A stretch of DNA of 64,000 bases from Puia sp. (GTDB taxonomy: Bacteria; Bacteroidota; Bacteroidia; Chitinophagales; Chitinophagaceae): positions 348,718 to 412,717 of the forward strand of contig JARLGZ010000172.1 in assembly GCA_031292515.1 (NCBI GenBank). The letters are read 5' to 3'. The notes under the pieces are model-generated. The model was given only the letters and a program-made list of their open reading frames with translations. It was not told the DNA's origin and did not search any database. The position numbers and the translations under genes are program-made. This document shows, in pieces, positions 27,938-35,937 of this stretch (the first letter of the stretch is position 1; every line of letters starts with the position of its first letter).

Positions 27938-28085
27938 GCTGCTTCTCAAATATCCGCTATTAATGGGGCCTCCATTATTTCGACGGCTTCTTCATTTCTC
28001 AGCCCCGAAATATCCCGGGAAAAAATTTTAACCCATCTGCAAAAAAGGTCTCTCCGGCAACAGTATATAAGTAAACCCATTTTAT

Positions 28086-28775
28086 ATGAGACAGTATCAT
28101 CACAATCAAGAAGGTGGCGGCGCGATTCCGCATATTCCTTTTTATGTAGAAAACCAGCTGTTTAAATCAGCTGAACAGTACCGCACTGGCCTGGAAATCA
28201 AAAAGATAGCAGGCTTGTCCTCCGAGGTTCAACTCCTTTTGGCAGTCACACCTCCCTACGAAGACGAAGAAATCCATAACGACACCAGCGTGAACCTGGC
28301 CCGTACTGAAATTGAACACTTCTATGTAAAGAAGAAGCTACCCTATTCCATCAACGGTACGACTTTTGAATCCCACAGCCAGTACATCCAAGGTAAAAGG
28401 ATTCGTCGCAATGGTAACATCCCCGAAACGCAGGATATTTTCCTGGCTGTCCAAGCCCCCTTTGAACCGGAACTCATCGAAGACGACACTTTCATTGACC
28501 TGGCAATCCCCGGCAAGAATGACTTTTTTTCCCGATCGATTGATTATCTGCTGATTATCAACGCCAAAGATCATCACTGGCACAAAAAGACCATTACCTA
28601 TGCCGAGGTGGTAAAAATTCCGTATCCTCAGTACACTGAAAAGGAAAATGAGATCTACACCGTCACCTACAAGAAAGGGCCGATTCAGAATCCCCAGGGG
28701 CAGATGGTTAGCGGAGACAAAGTATTCGTAAAAAATAAAATGCTATTTCATGTCACACCCACTGATAAATCATAG
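28086..28775 (+). CDS. Multi-ubiquitin-like domain protein (three beta-grasp repeats)
   Basis: 229 residues with three related beta-grasp units at about 18-82, 85-150 and 153-229. Each begins with a strand such as FYVENQLFKS, LPYSINGTTFES or DYLLIINAKDHHWHK and has an xAxxxxYEDE/APFEPE/EKENEIYTV centre. This fits the prokaryotic multi-ubiquitin family described in bacterial Ubl operons by Iyer, Burroughs and Aravind. The C-terminus ends in VTPTDKS without a diglycine, so processing or a non-glycine end would be needed. The stop overlaps the E1 start by 26 bp, indicating translational coupling. It is the likely modifier of the following E1. Confidence 0.75.
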   Translation: MRQYHHNQEGGGAIPHIPFYVENQLFKSAEQYRTGLEIKKIAGLSSEVQLLLAVTPPYEDEEIHNDTSVNLARTEIEHFYVKKKLPYSINGTTFESHSQYIQGKRIRRNGNIPETQDIFLAVQAPFEPELIEDDTFIDLAIPGKNDFFSRSIDYLLIINAKDHHWHKKTITYAEVVKIPYPQYTEKENEIYTVTYKKGPIQNPQGQMVSGDKVFVKNKMLFHVTPTDKS

Positions 28776-29922
28776 TCCGGATCTGCAACAACTCCAGACC
28801 GAAGGGTACGAAATCGAAATACGTGGTGGATACCTTCTGGTCCACCACGTACCCTACGTCAACGCCAATCGCCAGATCTGCTATGGAAGTCTCGTCAGCA
28901 CGCTTCTGCTAAGTGGAAACAGAACACAGCGTCCAGATACCCATATTATGCATTGGACTGGTAGTCAGCCCTGCCATAAAGACGGATCGAAAATAACCGC
29001 CATCGAGTACGTAAACAACCGAAGTGACTTTGGCCAAGGCATCGTATCGAATCACAGCTTCTCCAATAAACCCCGGGATGGATATGCCGACTACTACGCT
29101 AAAATGTCCAGATATGCAGAAATCATCTCCGGGCCGGCTAAGTCGATTGATCCCAACGTTACTGAAAAAACGTTCATCCGCCACGCTTCAGTAGCGGAAA
29201 GCGTGTTCCAGTACGAGGACACGAACAGTTGTCGCGCTGGCATCGACAACATCAATGACAAACTCGCAGGCCAGAAAGTAACTATCATCGGCCTGGGAGG
29301 TACTGGCGCCTATATCCTAGATCTGCTGGCTAAAACAAAGGTCGCCGCCATTCACCTCTTTGATGGCGATCCGTTCTACCAGCATAACGCCTTCCGATCT
29401 CCCGGAGCTGCCTCCCTGGCTCAACTTTCGACGACACCCAAGAAGGTCGATTATTATGCCGGTATTTACAGCAACATCCATAAAAACGTCATCCCTCACC
29501 CTTATTATCTCGGGGAAGGAAACCTACCCGAGCTCGACCCCATGACCTTCGCGTTCATAAGTATCGATAAGAATGGCGCCAGAAAAAGGATAATCGACCA
29601 TCTGTTAAAAGTAGGTATCCCATTTCTCGACTGTGGCTTAGGGGTTAACGAAGAAAGTGGGGCATTACTGGCTACTATACGAGTGACTGCCGCATCGAAG
29701 GAGAAAAACGATCATCTTTCTGTCCGGGTCCCGCAGCATGACAATGATGATGACCTATATAAATCCAATATCCAAATTGCGGAACTCAACATGATTAATG
29801 CGGCGCTTGCCGTTGTTCGTTGGAAACAGTTCCTTGGATTCTATCACGATCATATCAACTGGCATCAATTAACCTTCACCACCAATTCCGCACATCTTGA
29901 CACCACAGACTTTACAGATTAG
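28750..29922 (+). CDS. E1-like ThiF adenylyltransferase with DUF6791-type N-terminus
   Basis: 390 residues. The N-terminal 150 residues (GGYLLVHHVPYVNANRQ and LVSTLLLSGNRTQRP) match the DUF6791 type found before ThiF domains. The E1 core starts with the Rossmann motif VTIIGLGGTGAYILDLL (glycines near 181-186), then HLFDGDPFYQHNAFRSPG, the usual D-x-D/N-x-x-R adenylation signature. Cys295 in FLDCGLGV is a possible catalytic cysteine. It should adenylate the C-terminus of the upstream multi-Ubl protein. No JAMM domain is fused and no E2 is found beside it. Confidence 0.8.
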   Translation: MSHPLINHSPDLQQLQTEGYEIEIRGGYLLVHHVPYVNANRQICYGSLVSTLLLSGNRTQRPDTHIMHWTGSQPCHKDGSKITAIEYVNNRSDFGQGIVSNHSFSNKPRDGYADYYAKMSRYAEIISGPAKSIDPNVTEKTFIRHASVAESVFQYEDTNSCRAGIDNINDKLAGQKVTIIGLGGTGAYILDLLAKTKVAAIHLFDGDPFYQHNAFRSPGAASLAQLSTTPKKVDYYAGIYSNIHKNVIPHPYYLGEGNLPELDPMTFAFISIDKNGARKRIIDHLLKVGIPFLDCGLGVNEESGALLATIRVTAASKEKNDHLSVRVPQHDNDDDLYKSNIQIAELNMINAALAVVRWKQFLGFYHDHINWHQLTFTTNSAHLDTTDFTD

Positions 29923-30250
29923 ATTTGTCGAGCTTATGCCTGACGCTCTTGAAAATGGCATGCTGTATATTTCCATGGAGTATGCAACGACCATTCACCT
30001 ATGTCCCTGCGGATGCGGCAACCAGGTCATCACACCTCTAAGTCCGACCGATTGGAACCTATCCTACGATGGTGAGACGGTGACCCTGTATCCATCAATC
30101 GGCAATTGGAATTTCCCCTGCCGGTCTCATTACTGGATCAGGAAAAGCAAGATCGTCCGGGCACCAGGCTGGAGCGACAGCAAAGTCAACGAAGGCAGAA
30201 AAAAGGACAAGAAAAAGAAACGCGCTTTTTTTACGAAAGAAAAAAAGTGA
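29897..30250 (+). CDS. DUF6527 metal-binding protein of Ubl operon 1
   Basis: 117 residues from the TTG at 29897. An ATG at 29936 would remove the conserved IRFVELMPDALENG. CPCGCGNQVITPLSPTDW, TVTLYPSIGNWNFPCRSHYW and the Lys-rich tail identify DUF6527, a small presumed zinc-binding family that travels with E1 and multi-ubiquitin genes. It overlaps the E1 gene by 26 bp, closing a three-gene operon. Its role is not known to me; a substrate-recruiting or E3-like role is possible. A distant homologue sits in the second Ubl operon at 51738-52115. Confidence 0.72.
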   Translation: MTPQTLQIRFVELMPDALENGMLYISMEYATTIHLCPCGCGNQVITPLSPTDWNLSYDGETVTLYPSIGNWNFPCRSHYWIRKSKIVRAPGWSDSKVNEGRKKDKKKKRAFFTKEKK

Positions 30251-30257
30251 TCCCGGA

Positions 30258-31259
30258 TCATCCGACTAAAGATGCGTGCCTATCCAAGAAAGGAAGGAAC
30301 CAGGAAAGAAATATCCGGCCATTAAAGGCACATGCAAAATTCTGGGCTCCGACCCGGGGTGTAACTTCATTGTTAAAATATGCATCCCTGTTGGTGATGC
30401 AACTGATGAACATAAAGTTGTCACACGTCGCTTGCAATCGGATCAAACCGTGGGTCGTCTCCACAGAATAGGCGTTATTATAGTTCGCAGGAGGTACAGG
30501 TGGATTGAGCGGGGGAGGATATTTTTTGCTGTACGCTTTCAACGCGTCAGCATCGGCCGTAGCGAACTGCGCATAGCTCACTATATTCATATCACTAACG
30601 GCCACGATAGAAGGGTCTGCTACTAACGGGAAATTCGGCGCCGGATTTATCGACGGCAACAAGGCCTGCTGCTCGAAAAAAAAGCGCATGTATAAAGGTG
30701 ACAATGCCAAATTCAAATTCGCGAACAGTTCAGACTTTACCTTGGAAGGTAACAATATCCCGAACCGATCCGACTCATAGCGGGGCACCGGCTATTTATT
30801 AGGATCGGGAGAGAGTGTAGGCACATCATAAATGAAAGCATTAGACCCGATCACCAGACCGCCATTCTTCGATACCTCCGTTGGGCACCCTGCTGTACCG
30901 AAAGCCACAACCATGGCCACCGGATCGGAACTGTAAGCTAAGATTTTGGGGAAATCCGCCACCTTCTGATAACTGTATGAATAATACATGGAATCACTAT
31001 TATCCGTGGGTGGAGTCATGATATTCTGTATGCACCATATCTCGTATCGATAATTTTTGGTCTTCAATACCACCCGAGGCCGGCCAGCCCCCTGTTCAAA
31101 ATCCCAGGGATAGCGCAATTCCTCTTTTATCAGGTCAAATACCCGTGCCCTCTTTTTCCCAAAATCAAGGTCCGGATGACAGATGGTCGGGTCAAAGATT
31201 GCGCTCAGGGCAGCGTCCGCCTCAAACGCCCTATTTATGATAATTAGGACTCTTTTCAT
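30258..31259 (-). pseudogene. Nucleoside-phosphorylase-like gene interrupted by in-frame TAG
   Basis: The ATG at 31259 opens 155 residues ending at a TAG at 30792-30794, and the same frame then continues for 178 codons to a TGA at 30258. Before the stop are MKRVLIIINRAFEADAALSA and VAMVVAFGTAGCPTEVSKNG. After it comes NAYSVETTHGLIRLQ, then FMFISCITNRDAYFNNEV. Together these look like the start, the glycine-rich phosphate site and the C-terminal base/ribose site of the PNP/UDP phosphorylase superfamily. Both halves are needed for such a fold. It is convergent with Ubl operon 1, from which it is separated by 7 bp. It could be a nonsense mutant or read through at TAG. Confidence 0.6.
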
Positions 31260-31454
31260 AATGCCATTTATGTGCGCAGAAGATAAGTCTTTGTGTCCGT
31301 CAGACCCACCGTGTTTTAACCCTTTTTTGGCTGAACAATCAGCCGCAACCGGGCCGGGGCAAAAGAGCCCAAGAAAACCAATGTTCCTTTTTTCCGCTCA
31401 GTGGAAAAATGATATACCTTGCTAGTGCAACAGTTATAATTACCCTGAACATAA

Positions 31455-32066
31455 ATGAACCCGCCAACCATGGAAATAAGCGACGCAGAGTGGGAAGTTA
31501 TCATCATACAGTTAAAAGCTTTCTTCCGGACCTTTACCCGTGAAAAACATTGGTTTCGTGGAAGCCAGTCTGATCTTTACGTAGGCGGCATGTCAATGGA
31601 CGACTATGTATATGAAACCATTGGACGATACCTTAAGCATCCGGAGAAGTTTAAACCCGAAAAGGGCACGTTAATTGATTATTTAAAGTATAACATCCTC
31701 CGCTCCCTTGTCGGCAAACACCTTCGCAGCAAGGAAAACGAACGCATGGCTCCTATTTACGAGGACATTTTGCAAGAGGACGACAACGACGACCCATCCA
31801 AATATCTGGAAAGACTCACTCCGCTAACCCATGCGCTATTCGATGACGACCTGGACCACGCCGGAATGCTTTCCGACATTGAGAAGGCAGTCAAAGATGA
31901 TCCAGTCTGTGAAACAATTTATCTAGCCCTATATTTGGATGATCTTAAACGAGCAGAAGTCATAGAAACCTTTAGCATTACGGCAACAGATTTCGACAAT
32001 GGCCATAGACGGCTAAAGACTATTTTCCGCAAAGTAGCGTTAAAATACAGTACCGACAACGTTTGA
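31455..32066 (+). CDS. Sigma-70-like protein, first gene of a three-gene operon
   Basis: 203 residues. MDDYVYETIGRYLKHPEKF followed by GTLIDYLKYNILRSLVGKHL resembles sigma-70 region 2, and AEVIETFSITATDFDNGHRR followed by LKTIFRK resembles a region 4 helix-turn-helix with its typical RRLK. The resemblance is distant, so a sigma-like DNA-binding protein is an inference. The next gene starts 3 bp after the stop, and an ImmA/IrrE peptidase follows. ImmA/IrrE peptidases often cut HTH regulators, so this protein is a plausible target. Confidence 0.5.
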   Translation: MNPPTMEISDAEWEVIIIQLKAFFRTFTREKHWFRGSQSDLYVGGMSMDDYVYETIGRYLKHPEKFKPEKGTLIDYLKYNILRSLVGKHLRSKENERMAPIYEDILQEDDNDDPSKYLERLTPLTHALFDDDLDHAGMLSDIEKAVKDDPVCETIYLALYLDDLKRAEVIETFSITATDFDNGHRRLKTIFRKVALKYSTDNV

Positions 32067-32069
32067 ATT

Positions 32070-32468
32070 ATGAGCAGAAAAAATCCGCAGGCTAAGAAAG
32101 ACTTTATCAAAGTCTTCTTAAATCAAGCCAATGACAACAGCCGTGATGAGCAAGCTGCTAGGGAATTCCTGCAATCAGAAGGGTATGACGTGGAAAGGGC
32201 GAAAAAAGAAGGTATCAACCGCATCAGGCAAATGAAACTTGACATAGAGGCTGCAAAAACAGAACAAGAAATGGAGGCGGCAGCTCCTCTTAGACTAAAA
32301 GCTACAGAATGGGTGAACACGTTGCTGAGCAATGCCACCTTTGATTTGCGCAAGTTGGTGGAAGAAGAAGAACTTACTATGAGTTTCAGCCATATGGAGC
32401 ATTTAACAACAGAAGAGCTAAAGAACCTCCTGATCAAGCATTTTACACTGAAATTTATGAAAGGGTAA
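32070..32468 (+). CDS. Unknown helical protein in the sigma-like/ImmA operon
   Basis: 132 residues, largely charged and predicted helical (FIKVFLNQANDNSRDEQAAR, ATEWVNTLLSNATFDLRKLV, HLTTEELKNLLIKHF). No family was recognised. It starts 3 bp after the upstream gene and ends 7 bp before the peptidase gene, so the three are almost certainly one transcript. It could be an adaptor between the sigma-like protein and the peptidase, but nothing in the sequence proves it. Confidence 0.6.
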   Translation: MSRKNPQAKKDFIKVFLNQANDNSRDEQAAREFLQSEGYDVERAKKEGINRIRQMKLDIEAAKTEQEMEAAAPLRLKATEWVNTLLSNATFDLRKLVEEEELTMSFSHMEHLTTEELKNLLIKHFTLKFMKG

Positions 32469-32475
32469 TCATTAC

Positions 32476-33264
32476 ATGGCCTTTACATTCACGCAGTCTG
32501 AACGAGCAGCCCAAAAAGTCCTATTCGAATGCGGGCTACAAGATCCCACAGAGGTTGGTTTGAGAAAATTGATCTTGGGGCGTAAAGCCTTTTATGACGA
32601 ACAACCCATGACGGGAAAGGATGGCGACATTGTTTCCTATAGTAATCGGTCCATTATCACGGTAAATTCCAGAATAGCCTTTGACACAAGAAAGCGATTC
32701 GCAGCCGCGCATGAGCTGGGCCATTATGAAATGCACAGGTATCTAAGGCCAGTTTTCGGTGATACAGAATATGATCTTTTAAACTGGTACCGCGGCGGCC
32801 CTCACGAAATAGAGGCTAATGAATTTGCTGCAGAACTTTTAATGCCAACCGAAGTGTTTCATAGTGAATGCAAAAGCAAAGGTAAACTTGAACCGAAATT
32901 AATCGATCACCTGGCTAACCGATTTCAGGTCAGCAAAACAAGTGCAATTCTAAAGTTTGTCAAGCGAGGTAATTATCCATCGATGGCCGTCTTTTGCAAA
33001 GACAACAAAATGAAGTGGTGGAAAAAATCAGAGGACTTTTACAATTTTCTTGACTTTACAAGAGATTCGCCACCTCCACCTACAACAGTAGCAGCAGAGA
33101 TTTTCTCCGGCAAAAAAGCCTACACTGGTGATGCGGCTAAGCAAGACATTTGGAAATCCGACTGGTTCGAAATGAAAAGCAATGAGCAAGATTCCCGTTT
33201 TTTCGAATACTGCATGGTCATACAATCCTATAACAGTACACTAAGCCTTATTTGGGGAAAATAG
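32476..33264 (+). CDS. ImmA/IrrE-family metallopeptidase
   Basis: 262 residues. RFAAAHELGHYEMHRYLRP holds the HExxH zinc motif and HEIEANEFAAELLMPTEVF the third ligand, both hallmarks of peptidase family M78 (ImmA/IrrE). It has no N-terminal HTH domain, unlike the enzyme at 54328. About 100 residues after the peptidase core (KRGNYPSMAVFCKDNKMKWW onward) are unassigned and may sense a signal. It closes the operon with the sigma-like gene. Confidence 0.78.
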   Translation: MAFTFTQSERAAQKVLFECGLQDPTEVGLRKLILGRKAFYDEQPMTGKDGDIVSYSNRSIITVNSRIAFDTRKRFAAAHELGHYEMHRYLRPVFGDTEYDLLNWYRGGPHEIEANEFAAELLMPTEVFHSECKSKGKLEPKLIDHLANRFQVSKTSAILKFVKRGNYPSMAVFCKDNKMKWWKKSEDFYNFLDFTRDSPPPPTTVAAEIFSGKKAYTGDAAKQDIWKSDWFEMKSNEQDSRFFEYCMVIQSYNSTLSLIWGK

Positions 33265-33324
33265 TAGTCCACTTATCCAGGGACATCAACCTTTGCATTA
33301 TCGCCCTCTCGATATCCTAAAATG

Positions 33325-34779
33325 CTAAATCATCGCAATCAAATCAACCGTCCTCTTGATATAATCTTGAAAAGCAACGAGTCTCTCCATATCAGCCCGG
33401 TATTCCTCTTTAAACAACAAAACCGTGCGTCCCACCAGGAAACTAGCGAGAAAAGCTTCACCCTCCTGGCTTTTCCGCAGGTTCTCATATAGCTTCTTCC
33501 GGGTCCAGGATTTTTTTACCTCCAGACCGGCTTTTTCTGCAGCCTCTTTCAATTCCCCCTTACTCGTAGTTTCCAATATAGCCTCTATGTCGTTATTCTC
33601 TTCAAAAAGGCCCAGGCTCAACATATGGGCGACACTCTCCTCTTCATTGACCCCCAACCACCGGGTCTTGTATGAACTTATTCCGCTCCAATATTTACCC
33701 TCGCCGTGAGCAAAGTCGAAGAAGTGAAGCCTTTCACCAAGCGTCAGCTGCCTTAACTTTTCTGGAAGATCGGTCGTTATTTCCAAATCGTAAGATTTCC
33801 TTAATTCCGCCTTCCGGTAATTTGGAAATTCCTTCCAATACTCAACATCTCCCGGGGCTCTCATTTCCTTAATGAACTTGTTTGCCCTCTTCATAAGCGG
33901 CTCAAATGCTTCCGGATTTATGGAAAAGGGATAAACACACAGCACCTTAGCCAATAACTCACCAGACTTCCCTTCAGCAATCCAAAACTCACGACCGAAA
34001 TCGTCAATCCCTTTCCCCATAACGAAGAAAGCCTGTAGATCACGGATTGCGCGCGGATCAATTGTCTCAAACAATGCACCGAAGTCTTTTTGTTTGAAAT
34101 TAGCGAACACCCCATTGAAGTGATCCGCAAAGAACTCGTCCCTCCCCACATACAACTCCTTGACAAAAGAATATAACGCATTCCAGTCCTTTTCTGTCAG
34201 TTGTTCCATTACCCAGCCGCTAAAATCTTTATACGGCATACCTGATGTCATTGCGTATTCCTTGCGAAGAAGCGGATATTCCGCATGGCCGGCACCTTTC
34301 AAATCAGCCACCAACTTTTTCAATTTTCGATCATCGCTTTGAAAATCGATTGGCATCCGCCTCGTAGGGGGATCGACGACCCCAACACGTTTTCGTTGAG
34401 AAGGCGGCAAAAACTGTTCGGGATACTCATAGCCATAGGTCTCACGGAACCGTGTATATTCCGCCCTGGCCACCTCCAAATCGCCGTCAAAAACCCCTTT
34501 TTCTTGAATGTTTTGCTGGCGAAGCGATTCAATGAGTTTTGCGTATGACAGGTTCACAAAACCCATATCACCACTAGCGAGCCCTCTCGCTATACCATTT
34601 GAATGAAAATGTATGTTCGAAATCCTCTCGGGGTACTTTTTCCCGGCAATCTCTGATTGAAAAGATATCTTTCGACCTAATTCGGTAGCCGAGGGCCGTA
34701 GCGACTTTCTTCTCTTTTTCGGTGCAACAAAGGCCAAAATGGCAATCAGAAGTAAAAAACCGATTATAATGGCAGGCAT
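33325..34779 (-). CDS. Unknown protein with N-terminal membrane anchor
   Basis: 484 residues. MPAIIIGFLLLIAILAFVAP is a single N-terminal membrane segment followed by a basic KKRRKSLR stop. The rest is soluble and charged, with a SAP-like helical pair near residues 405-440 (TTSKGELKEAAEKAGLEVKK). No enzyme motif was recognised. It lies head-on to the ImmA operon and just downstream of two other unknown genes on the same strand, which may form an operon with it. Confidence 0.55.
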   Translation of the reverse strand: MPAIIIGFLLLIAILAFVAPKKRRKSLRPSATELGRKISFQSEIAGKKYPERISNIHFHSNGIARGLASGDMGFVNLSYAKLIESLRQQNIQEKGVFDGDLEVARAEYTRFRETYGYEYPEQFLPPSQRKRVGVVDPPTRRMPIDFQSDDRKLKKLVADLKGAGHAEYPLLRKEYAMTSGMPYKDFSGWVMEQLTEKDWNALYSFVKELYVGRDEFFADHFNGVFANFKQKDFGALFETIDPRAIRDLQAFFVMGKGIDDFGREFWIAEGKSGELLAKVLCVYPFSINPEAFEPLMKRANKFIKEMRAPGDVEYWKEFPNYRKAELRKSYDLEITTDLPEKLRQLTLGERLHFFDFAHGEGKYWSGISSYKTRWLGVNEEESVAHMLSLGLFEENNDIEAILETTSKGELKEAAEKAGLEVKKSWTRKKLYENLRKSQEGEAFLASFLVGRTVLLFKEEYRADMERLVAFQDYIKRTVDLIAMI

Positions 34780-34815
34780 AAGTGAATTTAATTATTTCCG
34801 AGCTAATGTCACGCA

Positions 34816-35028
34816 CTAAAGCCCTCCGAGACGCAGATTACTTTTGTTACGAGCAACATTTAACCATAGCCCCTGGCTGTATTCATCAATGGATAAAAAC
34901 GGGCCATCGCCATAATAACCTAGCACCGAGGCAACAAATCCCCCCAAAACACGCTCCAATAACCCAATTAGCGATTCATTGTCCGAATCATGGAGCACGA
35001 AGCCAACAGACAGTGTAGGTGGGTTCAA
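34816..35028 (-). CDS. Unknown 70-residue frame, possibly the -1 continuation of the upstream gene
   Basis: The TTG at 35028 overlaps the TGA of the upstream gene (TTGA) at the end of a run of seven T. The product (SVGFVLHDSDNESLIGLLER and onward, ending LRLGGL) is not recognised. Either it is a separate small protein started by coupled re-initiation, or it is the true C-terminus of the upstream protein reached by slippage at the T-run or after a sequencing/indel error. Confidence 0.35.
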   Translation of the reverse strand: MNPPTLSVGFVLHDSDNESLIGLLERVLGGFVASVLGYYGDGPFLSIDEYSQGLWLNVARNKSNLRLGGL

Positions 35029-35729
35029 AAAAACTCATTGTTTGCGTAGTTCACGGCAAACAACGCACGTGAATCATGAAAACGTAAATTTCCGTTGGAA
35101 GACAAACTAAACTCCAACTCCAATTGCATTTGCTTTCCAGCATATAGCACTTTACAAAGAAAAATAAATATAATCACCCACGTAAATTCTTGATTCAGAT
35201 CGGTCACCAGCTCGTCTTTGGCCTTAAATTGTGCATATTCCCTAAATTGAAGCCCCGCATCTTCGAGCGGCCGCCTAAACATGACCTGTTTCGAGTCCGC
35301 AGTAGTCCGGTATTTATCCTCCAGAATCCAAAGCCAGTGCTTCAGATCCTCTGTCTTAGCAGCCTCGCGAAACTGCTTCAGCATCTTCGGCAAACCAACT
35401 TGCAGCCCCCGCATCTTAATATTCGTTACCGCGTGTGAAAAACATGTACAATCCGCCGTCATAGCAATCTTCTCGATGTGTATTAAATTGCCAACACGCC
35501 CTCCAGTCTGTTCCTTTAACTGATTACGTAATTCAGACACGACATCAGGAAGTTCTTCCTCCAAAAGATCGGCCAACTGCCTGATCTTACCGGGGTAATT
35601 CCGAGCTTCCTGAATCAAATCATCAAAATCAACAATATTCTGAGCAGGATCGAAATCAAAAACCGACGCCGTTTTAGTAAGGTAAATGAAACGTTGGATA
35701 AGGTGATCCGGTTCCGGCACCAGATACAT
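35025..35729 (-). CDS. Unknown protein
   Basis: 234 residues from the ATG at 35729. Mostly helical and charged (FDDLIQEARNYPGKIRQLAD, LEEELPDVVSELRNQLKEQ), with one hydrophobic segment near the end (TWVIIFIFLCKVLYAGK). The family was not recognised. The frame ends at a T7 run where another frame begins, so the C-terminus is uncertain. It is the first of three same-strand unknown genes. Confidence 0.5.
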   Translation of the reverse strand: MYLVPEPDHLIQRFIYLTKTASVFDFDPAQNIVDFDDLIQEARNYPGKIRQLADLLEEELPDVVSELRNQLKEQTGGRVGNLIHIEKIAMTADCTCFSHAVTNIKMRGLQVGLPKMLKQFREAAKTEDLKHWLWILEDKYRTTADSKQVMFRRPLEDAGLQFREYAQFKAKDELVTDLNQEFTWVIIFIFLCKVLYAGKQMQLELEFSLSSNGNLRFHDSRALFAVNYANNEFF

Positions 35730-35769
35730 AATTCGAACAAAGTAGCGTGCTTCGATTTGGATCTTTATC

Positions 35770-35895
35770 TTAGTAATAGTTGAAGATCTTGATAAGAAAG
35801 TATACTCGAGATTGAGTTTTTACCGGCTTCAAAATTCCATTCTTCGTCCAATTTCTAACAGTCAGCTCCGTAATCCCCAACCCCGAACCAGCCCA
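35770..35895 (-). pseudogene. Fragment of an excisionase-like HTH gene
   Basis: The minus strand encodes GITELTVRNWTKNGILKPVK followed by TQSRVYFL. This aligns closely with GITEPTVREWVKNGILKQIK and its following IQSRVYFL in the complete HTH_17 gene at 26855-27169. Both the N-terminal half and the last residues are missing. It is a remnant of another mobile element within element A. Confidence 0.7.
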
Positions 35896-35937
35896 GCTAT
35901 TGTCAAAACTCTATGCCTTAATATAGATACATCTACG

